A DNA stretch of 64,000 nucleotides from Buxus sempervirens (Eukaryota; Streptophyta; Magnoliopsida; Buxales; Buxaceae), in contig OX387184.1 of assembly GCA_947561395.2 (NCBI GenBank), positions 15,418,205 through 15,482,204 of the forward strand. Direction: 5' to 3'. This document shows, one piece after another, positions 44,244 through 57,131 of this stretch. How positions within the stretch are numbered: the stretch's first letter is position 1; each line of letters begins with the position of its first letter. The notes below the pieces were generated by a model, which made no database searches, was not told the origin of the DNA, and saw only the letters and a program-made list of their open reading frames with translations. Made by a program: the position numbers and the translations under genes.

Positions 44244-45769
44244 ATGGACTTCACTGAAGACCAGAACCCAACTCCCAATCTTCATTACTCTCTTCTTCCG
44301 GTTGAAGATTTCAATCAACAGGAATTTGGGTTTCAATTATCTGATTACTTGCTTAATGATGGCTCTGAGGAGGATTCCATGTCTAGCTTCACTGGGTGTC
44401 CTTCACAGACTCCACTTTCGCCGGCGGAGGTAACTGGCGATCTGGTCCGATGTGCCGGTGCAACACCAGCTAGTAACATTATGCAAGTGACAATAACAAT
44501 AGAATTACTACTGATGGGGTTTTGTTTTGTTTTTGTTCTTTTTCTTTTTGTTTAAAGATAATTAATGAAGACTTATGGTTTTGATGATGATCGTTTTTCA
44601 TTTGGTTGTAGGAAATGTGAAGATGGGGTGAAGAGGATGAAGATGGATGCAGGGTTAAGAGTCGCGTTCAGGACGAAATCGGATCTTGATATTATAGATG
44701 ACGGATTCAAATGGAGGAAGTATGGGAAGAAGTCTGTAAAGAACAGCCCAAATCCAAGGTAATTAAAGCTAGCTATATGATAAACTAGTCATGGGATCAT
44801 CACTTCTGTAGTTCTATTCTATTAGTGATTTCTTTTTTAATGAAAGAACTACTAAGAGGATTACTTAAATCACACACGCCAATCACTGATCTAAAACCCA
44901 GTCATCAGTTTAATCAATTTAATTTTCTTTAATAATGGAAGAAAGATTAATGTCGGGTTGGTGCTGATGTGAGTGTTTTGTTTTTACTGATCGTCACTGT
45001 AGATGAAGTCATCAGCTCCAAAGATCACATGTTTCCATTCTATTAAATTCTTAAAATTTTTATTCAGCAAATCAAGCTATAAGTTGAATTCTTTATGTTT
45101 GCTGGCTCTTTCCCTTCTCTCTCTCACATACACACATGCATGTCTGCAACAACACTTCTAGGTTTTTTTTTTTTGATGAATAATACTAATAGATTCAACA
45201 ACACTTCTAGTTAATCCTTCAGTACTGCAGTATATGAATATTCCAAAACTGTTGTGAATTGTACAGTGTGAATAGAAATTTAGAGAAGAAGAAGAAGAAC
45301 ACAGAAAATTTAAGTGGTTTAGCAATGTGCCTACATCCACTCTGTATGGAAAAAATTCCACTAAAAAATTCAATTAAGGTTACATCAATGTATATATGTC
45401 AACCCTAAACTCAGTAATTTTTTGAAATCCCAAAAAATACCATGTATCATCCCTCCCCCTTGAACCCATAATACGAACCACTGTTTCCAACAAAAATCGG
45501 TTACTTAGAAACTTACATTTGATACATTTTCTTTTGGATTTGTATGTGGTTGGTTTGTGGAACACAGGAACTACTATAGATGCTCAAGTGAAGGGTGTCA
45601 GGTGAAGAAGAGAGTGGAAAGGGACGGAGAAGATTCCAGTTATGTGATAACGACCTATGAAGGGGTGCACAACCATGAAAGCCCTTGTGTCGTCTATTAC
45701 AACCAAGTGCCTCTCATGGTTCCTGCTGGATGGACTTTGCAGGCTTCAAACTCTTCATCCTCTTCATGA
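44244..45769 (+). CDS. WRKY transcription factor, group IIc, WRKYGKK type (WRKY50/51-like)
   Basis: Three exons, 44244-44482, 44612-44758 and 45568-45769, give 195 aa. The first intron has a GC-AG border (AT|GCAAGT); the usual GT alternatives nearby break the frame. The second is GT-AG and falls at the PR|NYYRC position conserved in WRKY genes. The N-terminus is acidic and serine-rich. The DNA-binding domain has [16 protein letters not shown] (W114) and a zinc finger with C134, C139, H163 and H165. WRKYGKK instead of WRKYGQK is typical of the WRKY50/51/59 group, linked in Arabidopsis to salicylate and jasmonate defence signalling. I start at MDFTEDQNP, which aligns with WRKY51-type starts; an upstream in-frame ATG at 44130 adds 38 unlikely residues. 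Confidence 0.9.
45162..45195 (-). repeat. Tiny retro-insertion in WRKY intron 2
   Basis: A 34-bp insert, read on minus as 22 unique bases plus a 12-A tail, is flanked by a perfect 15-bp duplication CAACAACACTTCTAG (45147-45161, 45196-45210). It looks like the tail end of a longer retroelement. Confidence 0.7.
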
Positions 45770-45884
45770 ATTATGTAGTTTTTGCTATACCCATTTTGTG
45801 TTATGAGGATTTCTGTGATTAATCGGTCTTAGGATCATACTTTAATTTCCTATAACATCTGCAATATCTTTGCAGTCTCTAGCT

Positions 45885-45904
45885 TTTTTTTTTTTTTGGT
45901 AATA
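45885..45904 (-). repeat. Tail-only SINE insertion
   Basis: Only 20 bp, on minus TATTACC plus 13 A, lie between two perfect 16-bp copies of TTTGCAGTCTCTAGCT (45869-45884, 45905-45920). TTACC plus A is the end of the local SINE. Confidence 0.72.
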
Positions 45905-45920
45905 TTTGCAGTCTCTAGCT

Positions 45921-46867
45921 CTCAATTTGCACTCCCATCCTCCATCTTTAATTTCTCTGCCAAGTATCTATTATGGGTCCGTTATCTCTTTAACTTAGTT
46001 GTCTGCCAGAGGTAAAAGTGCTGGTTTTGAAAGTGAAAGGTGTGAGCAAGACCTAATTCATCAACTTTAACTTCAAATCCACCGAGGCCTGTACGTGGAT
46101 AGGGTATCTTCTCTTTTTCTTTTTGCCCAAATCCAGGATTTTAAAATGGCGATTTCAGAGGAGATATGACACAAAGTAAACCAAGTTTTTTAAGAAAAAC
46201 TTTAACCGGTTCACATCTTGTGGAGCCTCTTATCTACACGACTACACCCTTATTTGAGATGGGTCCGCTAATATGCGAATTTGAAAAGCCCACAGAAGGG
46301 AAAGAGTCGCGATCAGAGATGCGACAAAACAAGGAGAGATTGGAGCTCCGATCCTCCCCAAAAGTAGGCACAAAGACCAACACAAGGTTAGGGAAGCACC
46401 CTGAAACCTAGAACCAAACAGCATATGAATTGACAAAATAAAGCCATCAGCCTTGAACGAAGCCGGTAGTCGGCTAAACCTGAAAACAACAACAAACACC
46501 AAACCAATACCTAGACTATGAACATCATGAAGAGATACCCACAAAAAAAGCTAGCCTACAAGAGGGATGAAGCCCTGAGGCAGAGGACGGGCTATCAGAC
46601 AACAGTAATGACTTGTCCCTCTACAACCAAACCGACGCCATTGTTGGCTTCAGCCTCATCCTCTTCTTCATCAGCATCGCTAGTGGGTTCCATCTGAAAA
46701 TCATGGTTGTCATCAATATACACAAACCAACGCGAAACCCTAGCACTTTCGCCCTTCTCTTTCATCGCTTCTCTCGTCTCTACATCGATTTATGGTGACA
46801 TTAATCATGAGTCAATTTCCTATTAAATAGGTCTTTAATAATGACTTGAAATCTGTTGGAGCAATGG
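45921..46867. other. Intergenic, no gene supported
   Basis: Frames near 46166 and 46242 have no known domain. Nothing else seen. Confidence 0.4.
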
Positions 46868-46965
46868 TTGGAATATTTGCTGTAACCAACGGTAAGTAAA
46901 TGTACACGTTTGTGTATGAGCTGAAGTGTACACATGATTAACCATTGGTCTAGCAGATATTCCAA
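46868..46965. repeat. 98-nt imperfect hairpin flanked by direct repeats
   Basis: Arms TTGGAATATTTGCTG... and ...AGCAGATATTCCAA pair over about 40 nt with mismatches, closing at GTACAC/GTGTAC. GGTCTTTAATAAT occurs on both sides (about 46830 and 46987), so it may be a small fold-back insertion of about 145 bp. A microRNA precursor shape cannot be excluded. Confidence 0.6.
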
Positions 46966-47099
46966 CAAGGGGTTCCATTAGATATAGGGTCTTTAATAAT
47001 TGCCTTATTTATTCCTTTTTATTTGTTTCATTTTATCTTCTCTACTCTTCTTTTTATAGCAATCATGCCACATGATAAAAAACTCTATAAATACATCAG

Positions 47100-47540
47100 G
47101 AAAATTTGCACTTACATGCCTTGACATTTGAAAAAGGCACTAAGGGCCCTTGATATTTGAAGAAATATGCAAGCAGCACCCATGCTGTTAATTGGAACTT
47201 CAACACCATTTAAATTTGGTCTAAAATGACCAAAATAACCTTAATTAAGCCTCAAAGTTATCTAAAGGGAGTTCTAATATGAAATGGAACATGTCAAATC
47301 TTTGGGAAAAAAGAGGAAGAAGACTTGAAAAGAATGAATGCTATGACATGTAATGTGTCTGATTGAGGTTATTTTTGTCATTTAAGACCAAATCTTAACA
47401 GTATTGAGGTTTTAGTTAATGACAGTGGTGTTATTTGTATATTTCTTCAAATGTCAGGCAGTATTAGTGTCCTTTTTCAAATGTCAGGGAATGTAATTGT
47501 ACACCTTTCCTAAATGTCAAGGGTGTAAGTGTAAATTGGG
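47100..47540. mobile_element. MITE with about 150-bp inverted ends (MULE-like)
   Basis: AATTTGCACTTACATGCCTTG at the left is mirrored by CAAGGGTGTAAGTGTAAATT at the right. The arms share CCTGACATTTGAAAAAGG-like and ATTTGAAGAAATAT words. Non-coding. The flanking duplication is unclear (AAATACATC against AAATATATA). Confidence 0.65.
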
Positions 47541-48761
47541 AAATATATAGGTTATTAAACAATAAATGTATGGAATCATCCCCTATTAATAGATAGTTTT
47601 TGGAGTGAACAAGTCATATATTACCATTTATAAACTGAAGCCCAAGGATTCTGAACCAACATTATATAAAACGAGGAGGCAAGATTCGGGTCTGATATTT
47701 AGTGCCCAAAACGTCTCTCAGCTTTTTCTTGTTTTACAGATTTGTTACGTCACATCGACATAACTAACCGTATGACCTAGCATGCAATTGGGGCTCTTGC
47801 TTATAACATAGAGTATATTTCTAAGTGGGCTCTACATAAACATTTACAAATTAGTGCTTTTATAATTCGCTATGTGAGTAGCACGTGCAGTCCCAGAACA
47901 TGGAAAATGGATCCATGTCATAAAATATAGTTGACGCAATAGCTCTTTTACAAAATTTATATCTTAGCTTCAATGATACCGAATTCATAAAACCGCGAAA
48001 ATGAAAAGTGATGATGAGCATGTCAGGTATTTTGGTTTCTTAGGGCTAGTTGTTGCATTTTCAACTTAGGTAGTTAGGTTCCATGGGCTTATCGTTTGGA
48101 CCTAAAAAGGTCGGTTATGTTAAAGTTGATGATCTAAAGCCCTTGTACATTGAGCACTTGTCCATAGTTAAAAATTATTATATCAATATCTTGTCCGGGA
48201 CTCTGGGTAGATCCGTGTACACAGAAGCAGAGTGGTTTAGAGCAGGAATTCGATTTTTTAATTTTTTTTTTCCGGGAGATTAACTTCTCATCTCGCCCGC
48301 ACAGATCTTGATCCGTTTGATAGCTTATGCTTTTCGAACGTTTGGGGGAAGCTACGTTGTCGATTTCGAGTTTCAGGCGAGGAAATGTGTGATTTCTAGC
48401 GTGAAATTCGTTCTTTAAGACCATGCAGATTTTGTTGTCAGATCTCTGAATTTTATGCTTGAATTGGAGTTTGAAGAACTGGGCGTTGTTCAGGAATAGG
48501 AAAAAAAAATAGCGTTGCCATTAGGAGAGGACTCTTGTGCTTCTCTAATGGGGACATTTTGTATACGTTTATTGAATTTTCGCTTAATTCCGAGCATTGT
48601 TTTTGTTTGATATGGATTTAAGCCAAGAATTAGGAACGCGTATATTCCATGGAGATTGTGTACGCTTGAGGGGACTTGATAGATGTAAGACTGTGGAGGA
48701 AACTTCTGTTGTTGTTTTGCTTGTATTTGGAGGGGATTAGGGTTGTGGGTAAGAGAAAAAC
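47541..48761 (+). other. Upstream region and probable leader of the LIP1-like gene
   Basis: No coding sequence recognised. The last few hundred bases before 48762 are plausible 5' leader. Confidence 0.4.
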
Positions 48762-51700
48762 ATGTTTTGGAGGGAACGTGACAGGGATAACAAAGAACAG
48801 AACGGTGTCCTTCCCTGCGGGCAGGTTCGAGTACTTGTCGTTGGGGACTCAGGTATTCAGTTATGTGGATTTTTTTTTCCTTTTCTCATTTCAATTAAAC
48901 TTCCTTGTGGTTATACTGAATTTTGCAGGTTGATATTTATCTAACTTAATGTCTAACGATATTATGCTGGATGTTTATGATAGAAGTAAATACAGCTATT
49001 GAGATCTAAGATTATTATTGCTTTTGATTGTTTGAGAACTCTTGAACACTTGATCTCAGAGTGGTCTTAACTATAAGTTAAATTATATGGAGTTAGGCTG
49101 AAAATTTAGCGTTCATGGGCCTTTAGAAAAAACAGACACACACAACTATTACCTTCTCATAAGCATCTTCATAGCTATGTTTTCCGTTCCCTAGCTATCT
49201 CCACCTAATTTTCCCTGTCTTTATCTTTTAATTGGTTTAACTCTTAGGATCACTTTTATGCTTAATAGATGAAGCTTTAATTTGGTGCAAAAATTTATCT
49301 ACAAGCAATACATACGAAGACTCATCAATGCATTATCATCTTGAATATATGAATGATCCATTCATTCATAAACGATGCAAAAAATAAAGGCTCATAGCAA
49401 TTCCTTGGTGTAAGCTTACTATAATTGGAAACTCATTGGTTTAATTTCCAATTGCTTTGACTCATTAGCTAAGTCTCTCTTACATACCTTTAATGATGTC
49501 AGTATATCTTTGCACTTTTTTCTTTCCACATAAAATTGTAAGATTTGGTTTTTAGAGGACTCTATTGCATCTTTTTTATTCTTTTTTTAGATTGATAAAA
49601 ACCTGTGGCTTGCTCCATTTTTTACCAAGTGTAATAAACCCGTGTGGCCTTCTTTAGTTGTGATAGCTATCGACTTCTTTTTGGAATTCAGCTTCAACCA
49701 TCCTTCCAGTGTTTTTTTATGCCTTCTTACTTTTACTCTTCTTCATCTTTCTATGGTGTGCAGGATCCTTTGAATTGGTCACTTAGAATTATTCTTTGTA
49801 ATATTTCTTTTTCCTTGTGTTTTCTTTGAAATGCATTTTTGGATATTTTATTTCTTTTTTGAAAAACCATACCCTAGTCAGAGCATTCTATGGATAAGAT
49901 TCAATAAGTACATTAAATTGTGGAGTTCTTTCAAGCTTGATTCTGGTGTCTTTCCTCCATTTTTGCTTCGACTGTAATATAAGTTAGTTTTTTGTTAGGG
50001 TTTGGGGTCTAACTTGTTTAAGTTTTAACTTATTGATGGATTTTTCTGCTTCTTAAGTTTTAACTATTGAAACGAAAATCAAGATGTAATTATCAGATGG
50101 AATTTGAATTCAAACCAAATATCGGATTGGTAATTGAATTCAAATTTAACCACTACTCGTGTTTGTCCAACTTAATGCAAGAACCCTTGGCCTTGGCCAC
50201 TTCTCGCTGCAGCTGGATGGTACTGCAGCTCGTTGTTTATGGAAGACAACCTAGCATGTATATGGGATTATAATTCAATATTCATGTCATATTTTGATTT
50301 AGCAAAAGTTTTTGAACTGATTACTAATCGGACACAACCCTCTTTTTTTATCTGGACTCAGGACTGGCAGGGCATAAAAGATTTTGCAATAACAGCACAC
50401 ACTTGCAAAGTTATCTTATACTTTAGTACCAATAACTGAATGTTGTCTTCAAATTTTAATGTTTTGGCAGGAGTGGGGAAAACTTCAGTTGTGCATCTTA
50501 TCATCAAAGGTTCTTCCATAGCTCGCCCTCCTCAAACAGTTGGATGTACAGTTGGTGTAAAGGTGAGACTCCTGGTTCCTTTAGTTCTTAGTGTCATTTC
50601 AGAGCTGTGCCGAAATTTGTCTCCTCACCAAGGTTATTCTACTTGTCTCAGCATGTCACTTATGGAAGTTCTGGTAGTTCATCTAATAGCATTAAGGGTG
50701 ATACGGAGAGAGATTTCTTTGTTGAGCTTTGGGACGTTTCAGGACATGAACGTTACAAGGATTGCAGATCTCTTTTCTATTCACAGATCAATGGTGAGGA
50801 ATGAGCTTCTTTCTTTTTTTAATACCTTTTCCTTTTCCTTAAAAATAAGTATTGTCATATGTTACATTATATTATAATAAGGGTCCTATGAATTAAGAAG
50901 TGGGCTTCCCAAAATAGGAAAAAAAAAATCTCCATATTTACACTCTATAGCTAATGAGACTCCGTCATTTCTTCTTGGCAAATCCTAGAGGTGTTCAATC
51001 ACTTAATATGTTTACAAAAGGCATTGGTATATACATATATTTGTGAGTGTCTAGGTAAACACATTTATGCACGTAAGCATTCTTTTTACTGAAAAAATGG
51101 CATCATAAACATAGTGGACAATGGATTTCTTGTTTATTTAGAGGTAATACTAATTTAGGACTAGAACACTGGATGAACCATCCTTGATTGCTTGATTGCA
51201 TTTGTGGGGGCATTATATGGAGGTTGGATCCACAACTTGCTGAGTCTTGCCTGGGAGACTCCGTGGCCCGAACCACCTGGTTATATAGTTGTATGCATTG
51301 ATTTTGTGAGTGATTAAGAATATAGATGAATATCTAGGTGGTTATGGGCTTGTAGTTATCAGGCGCTTCTCAAATTTACTTCAGTTTTGGAGCCTTTAAA
51401 GTTTCCTTGAACTTTATGAAATGGTATGTCCCAAAACTTCCTGTATATGTGTCACAGCTCAGGCTGGTGGATGGTTTGTAGTTTACTTCTATTTACGTAA
51501 TTGTCATTTGTTTACTGGCTCGCCCGGATAGCCAATCTATGATTATCTGCCAAAAAAATGAAGAATCACAGTTCTTTATTTGCTTGAATATCATATGTAG
51601 GTGTTATTTTCGTCCATGATCTCTCGCAGAGACGGACAAAAACAAGCTTGCAAAAATGGGCATCTGAGGTTGCAGCAACTGGAACATTCTCAGCCCCTCT

Positions 51701-53074
51701 AGGATCTGGTGGTCCAGGTGGTCTTCCTGTCCCATACATTGTTATTGGTAACAAAGCAGATGTTGCAGCAAAGGAGGGCATCAAAGGAAGTAGTGGCAAT
51801 CTTGTTGATGCTGCTCGACAGTGGGTTGAGAAGCAGGGTTTGCTTCCATCTAGTGAGGAACTCCCACTGACAGAGAGTTTTCCAGGCAGTGGTGGACTTA
51901 TTGCGGTAAGGCTCCAACATTCCATATGTAGTTTTATTGAAGTTGGTAGTTGTGATCTTTCTTTTTCCATTATATTCAACTAAAATTGCGGTAGTACACT
52001 ATTATTTCTTCCCATACATAATTGAAATGTAATTATTATTATTATTTTTTGTTTGTATCTTTTATGTTTTACAAAATCAAGCTTAATGAAATGATGAAAC
52101 TCAAATACAAATAGATTTGGACATCTTGGATTTCTTGAAATTATTTGCACATCTGCAATATCACTGAATATGCAAAATGAAATTGCAAATAAAAATTTCA
52201 TGGTTTCAGATATCCTTGCTAAGTAATTTTTTTGGTGCTTCATCATTTGTCACATTGCTCCGCTTAGTGCATGGAACCTTGATAACGGGGCTGGGTTGCA
52301 TAATACCAGTCCTTGAAGGATATTTCCAATTTATCTCCTTTTTTCTATCATCAGTGTTCGTTTAGTATTGGCGATGGGTCTAGTCCTCGTTTACAAACTT
52401 CCATTTCAGATGAATTTTGGATTTCAAGTTCCACATGACACTCCTTTAGAAGGTGGATGAGGCTGAGATTTTAAAAGACTCTAGATTAGTCAATAGCTTC
52501 TGCTAGGTTTTGGCAGAAGTGATGTCTGATAGACTTAAAGCTATCTGCCTTTAGTGAAATGGAGCATGTTAGTGGGTGCATTCATTGGAGGGAACACATT
52601 GATGGTAGAAAAAATGATTTAAAAAATTGACATTGATGACTCTATTTTCTAGATGCTTCTGTAGTGTTTGGTTTGAGGTGATCTCTAGTGTTTGGTTTAA
52701 TTGAAGAAAGGGAAAATTGGTTGGTGTCAGTGAGGTAATGCAAGGTGTTTCAGCTTTAAGGATGGGATGTTGTTCTGGTTCCCCCTTCTCTAAGAGTTCC
52801 TTCAGAGGGTGCTGTTGAAATTTGGTACCATGTGGTGGAGAAAATGGAAGGGAGATTGCCTAGTTGGAAGAAATCATTCCTTTCTTTGGGGGTGTGGCTT
52901 ATTCTTATCAGGCTCCGTTGCCAGCTATTCTTTCTTTCCCTATATTCTTATTCAAAATCCAAGGGTAGTTGTAAAATGGACGGAAGCTTCAAAGAGACTT
53001 CTGTTTTTTTCTTTTAAAAAAGGAATATAGAGGCCAACATGAAGTTCTCTTTCCCAACACCACACCCAACCACC

Positions 53075-53109
<35 letters not shown>

Positions 53110-56100
53110 TCTCTTCTTCTGTCTCCCTCCCTCATTTTCCACTTCCTCAATAAGAGGGGATGTGGCTTCTAGACCTAAAAGGTTTCATGGGCTTGGTATT
53201 TAGAAGGCTTAAGTGGATGGATATTGGTTCAATATGGAAATGGTTGTGGTGATTTAATGGGGAGGATTCCACATTTTGGAGGAGATTTATTGGTGAGAAG
53301 TTTGGGCATGTGCCTGAGATAGGGGATTGGGTGTGGGACTTTTCTTTGGGTATTCTGAAGTCAATAGAAGGCATTTAAGGCAGGTGACAAGGGAAAAGCA
53401 TATTAATTTTTTAAGAACAGATTGGTCAGCAAGGTTGTCAAGCCATTTTAGGTGTCCTTTTTTTTTTTTTTTCGATAAGTCATGTTTAGGTGTCCATTCT
53501 GCTGGAATTTGTTGGTTTGCCCTGTGGTCGGTCGAGTGAATGACTCAAGGTTTGAAGGGGCAATTTTATATAGATTAAGGCAGCTGTGTCTTTTTTTTAT
53601 TGAGGTCAACCCGTTTTGTTTCTTACTTTCTTTTGAATGTATTCCTCTGTAGATGACCTTTGCAAAGGATGTTTCTTTTTTGCTATAAATGTGTGTGCAT
53701 GTGTGTATGTCCTTTTGGGCTCTTTCTAAACTTTTGTATGTGCTTTTGAAATTTTCTGTTTTATTATGTATAATAATTTGTTCACGACAAAAGATATTCT
53801 GGTCTGCATCACCATGTTTAGCCATCTGATGAAACAGGACCTGATTTTTCACATGGAAGAATAATGTGGCCAATCCAGACTATCTATCATATAGGAGAAC
53901 CTCTAGGTCAGGCCCCTGGGCAATATTTCAACCCATACAAGTCATATTAATACATCTAAGATGTTTTTTCACATTTGTCACTCCTAGTTTAAATTTTTAA
54001 TGTTTCTCAAGTATTTCACAAGGAAAGATATTAGTTTGGGAGAGCTGTTTTCACAAAGAAGCAGGATTCTCCAAATAGGCTCTCTCATGTTTCATACGTG
54101 TCTAACCAGGTTTCTCTTTTTGGAGCATTTCTCCAGGCAATCCTGGCTTTTATTCTGGCATTTATCTCTGAGATTCTGGCTTAAAAAGAAGCTGTTGCTT
54201 TGCTGAAAATGATTCATGAACTGAATTTTTGTACTTTTTTCAAAAATTTTAATTGATTTCCCTTAATCTAAATGTTCAGGATCATGGTTCCACCACATTT
54301 TTAATTAACTGTAAAATGTGTTATAGTTTTCTTACATGCTACTTTTAAAATGCTGTATGATAAACTTGTATTAAGCAAAGCAAATTTTTTACTGTGCTAT
54401 TACTTTCACTTTATTTTTGTTGAACTGGCAGTCGGATTTAGAAAAAGTCATATTTTACTTATGTTACTAGAAAATTGATGACTAGTTCAAGTCATGAGCT
54501 GAATTTTAATTGACACCTCATTTTTTCAATTTCTCATATTTGTTCACCAAGTGACAAGGCAAGTGATATTTCTAATTTATCCTGTTTACGATATTCGTTG
54601 ATGCTTTCTAATTGCATTTAGTTGATGATTGATTGTCCTGTTCCTTTATGTCAACATATACAGGCTGCCAAAGAAGCAAGATACGACAAGGAAGCTGTCA
54701 TAAAGTTCTTCCGTGTGGTCTGTTTAATTGTTTTTTTTTTTTTTTGGGTCTTCCTCTTTGTTTTTTTGGGTTACATGTTATAACTGTTTATTAGCTACTA
54801 CCGGAGCCTAACATTAGCTGGAAAATTTTTTTTTCCAGTTAATCAGAAGAAGATATTTTTCGGATGAATTACCTGCTCAAAGTCCATGGTCTGTTACACC
54901 AGTCCAGAGACCAGAAATTCAATCTAGAGAAAATACTGATGATGATCATGTCTACACGAATATGAGGTGCGTAATAAATGCTACTCAAAGTCTACTGTGT
55001 TCCACTTTCCAAAGATGTTTTTTTTTTGGCAGATGTTGTTTCTGTTGTCTTAGGAATCAGAATTTGCCATCTTTTAAGTCAATGCAATGGATCTCATGAT
55101 AGTTGTTAAACATCATGGTTTAAGATATGGTATTTATTACTGGCATCTTTCATTATGATACTGAGAGGTATCAGCTTATTTCTTGCGATACCTCTTAAGA
55201 ATAGGAAAAATCCAGAAAAATGTCTTCAGGAAACTCATAAACAATCAGCTAATGCCTTGTGATATACCTATTTAAGCTTGAAAAATCTCAGGAACTCCTA
55301 AAAAAACTCACATTTATTTATGCAGATGAAAAAAAAATGGTATATGTCCATATGAGTCGCATCTACTTCAAAGAATTGTAGTTTACTAGGCATGCAGCAA
55401 CAACGTTTGTAATCAGTGCTTCCTTGGTCTAGATTCTACTTCTGTGTTATTTCAGTAGTAGTCGCTTTGTACTGGTACACAATTTGTGTACCTGTATAAT
55501 TTCTTATCTATATATATAATATCCATTACTTACTGATAAAAAAAAACATTTGTAATCAGTGCATAATTCTGTGAACAATATTTAAATTACTAATGAATAG
55601 CAGCTCAAGTATGTCAAACTAAATAACCTTTAATCCTGTTATCTTTACAATTGTTTTTTTGTTTTTGGTTCTTTTTCTTTTGGTGGGACTTTATCTTTTT
55701 AGTTAATATCAAGGATGGTAATCTACACTGACGATGCTTTGTTGGGCTTTAAAGCTGAATTTTTTATGCCCTTTGACAATTGAATAGAAAATTGAATCTT
55801 GTGATATATATATTTTTTTTCTCTTTTTCTTTAATGTCGTGCTAGCAGTAGGTCTGTCATGGTTTAAAAGTTGTCTTATACCTTAATGATACCAATAACT
55901 ACTGATACCATGATGCATTGCCTGGTATCTTGTAACACCTATTAAGCTTTAAAAAAAAAAAGGACTTCAAAAGCTCCTGAAAGATGACAAAAAATTTATA
56001 TGCACAAAAAGTTGGTATATTTGCATGCTATTTACATGAAAGAAATGTGCACTGGACTGTATCTGGTAGAGTTGTGTACCAGTTATTTATGTATTTATTT

Positions 56101-56640
56101 ATTTATACATGCTTTGATGAATGCTATTTATAAACTGCACATGGATAGCTCACATACCTCAAAGCACCAAAATCTACCACAAAACAGTGAAATAATGCTT
56201 CAAACACCTCGGCATCTTATTTTTGAAGTTTAAAAATTGAGCTTTAGTGCTTAGCATCTTATTTTTAAGCATGTTAACACTATTATCTTGGGAAAAGATA
56301 AAAATATTCACCCTTACCCAGCATTGTTTGAGCGAATTAAAGTTGAATCAAGTTGCACTAGAGATTGTGTGTCGTGCGGTCCTCCTCCTCAGATTCTGTC
56401 TTTGTTTGCAATCAAATTTCTTACTGATCTGCTCATTTTAACTGCAGTTTAAGTGGCGATCCTTACAAATACAATGTGCTTCCTCCCCTTCCGGCTCAAC
56501 GCAATCTCACACCACCTCCTACGCTTTATCCTCAGCAGCCAGTCACTGCATCTGAGAATTACAATCTTCGAAGGTTTGCCGTGACTGGATCTTCAGAGAT
56601 GGGCAACCCAAGATCAAAGCGCACAGATATTAATGTCTGA
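48762..56640 (+). CDS. LIP1: LIP1-like small GTPase (Rab-related)
   Basis: Seven exons, 48762-48852, 50471-50562, 50652-50793, 51601-51905, 54664-54717, 54839-54966 and 56448-56640, all GT-AG, encode 334 aa. The GTPase core has GDSGVGKTS (P-loop), GCTVG (switch I threonine), WDVSGHER in place of the usual DTAGQE, and GNKAD (base recognition). A plant-specific tail includes RRRYFSDELPAQSPW and LPPLPAQRNLTPPPTLYPQQ and ends KRTDINV, with no C-terminal cysteine for prenylation. This is the pattern of Arabidopsis LIGHT INSENSITIVE PERIOD1, a clock- and light-linked GTPase also implicated in microtubule control. Intron 4 (2.8 kb) holds a LINE remnant. The frame is intact, so it is presumably functional. 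Confidence 0.93.
52390..53345 (+). mobile_element. LINE (L1-type) reverse transcriptase remnant in LIP1 intron 4
   Basis: Broken frames resemble the 3' half of plant L1 ORF2: a LADRLK-type motif (near 52510), VEKMEGRLPSWKKSFLSLGV (near 52830) and the tail words RRLKWMDIGSIWKWLWW and FWRRFIGEKFG (near 53205-53310). Frames and stops change repeatedly. Same strand as the gene. Confidence 0.7.
53076..53107 (+). repeat. Poly-C tract (32 C)
   Basis: An uninterrupted run of C inside the LINE remnant, next to a CT-rich stretch. The exact length may be a sequencing or assembly estimate. Confidence 0.8.
53458..53484 (-). repeat. Tail-only retro-insertion
   Basis: 27 bp, on minus CATGACTTATCG plus 15 A, flanked by a perfect 11-bp duplication TTTAGGTGTCC (53447-53457, 53485-53495). 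Confidence 0.68.
55420..55548 (+). repeat. 5'-truncated retroelement in LIP1 intron 6
   Basis: 129 bp ending ACTGAT plus A-run, flanked by TTTGTAATCAGTGC at 55406-55419 and 55549-55562. It is probably the 3' end of a LINE or SINE. Confidence 0.68.
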
Positions 56641-57099
56641 TAATCTCAACCTAGTGTTGTTCCAAAGATGGCATTCTTGGATTACGGGAAGAACAGCACA
56701 AAGCTTAGCTAGAGGGAGTGTTGTGTGATTATGATGGACCTTTGTTTTTGCTTATACGTTCTATTGGTTAATCCTGCATCTGCTGCTCCATTTTGGGTTC
56801 TTTTAGCATATGATTTGATTAAATATATACTGACTGATTGCTTGAACCGGAAGTATGATTGATTAAGCCAGCACTACCTTGTGGGCAGTCTTCTAAAATT
56901 TACTTAAAAAGCACATGTAGCAAGCACAAATAAGATAACCATCATTAAGATAAAACTAGAGTGATATGAAGAAAAAGAATTAAAACATAACAAAGAAATT
57001 AGTACTATTATCATAAGCTTAAAAGGTTGAGGAACCTGAAATATTTATATGCAGAAAGCCATCCACAATCCATACCAAAAAAAAAAAAAGCCTTCCACG
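56641..57099. other. LIP1 3' region
   Basis: Probable 3' UTR and flank, AT-rich. No other gene seen. Confidence 0.4.
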
Positions 57100-57131
57100 A
57101 CTAGTAATATATATATATATATATATATATA

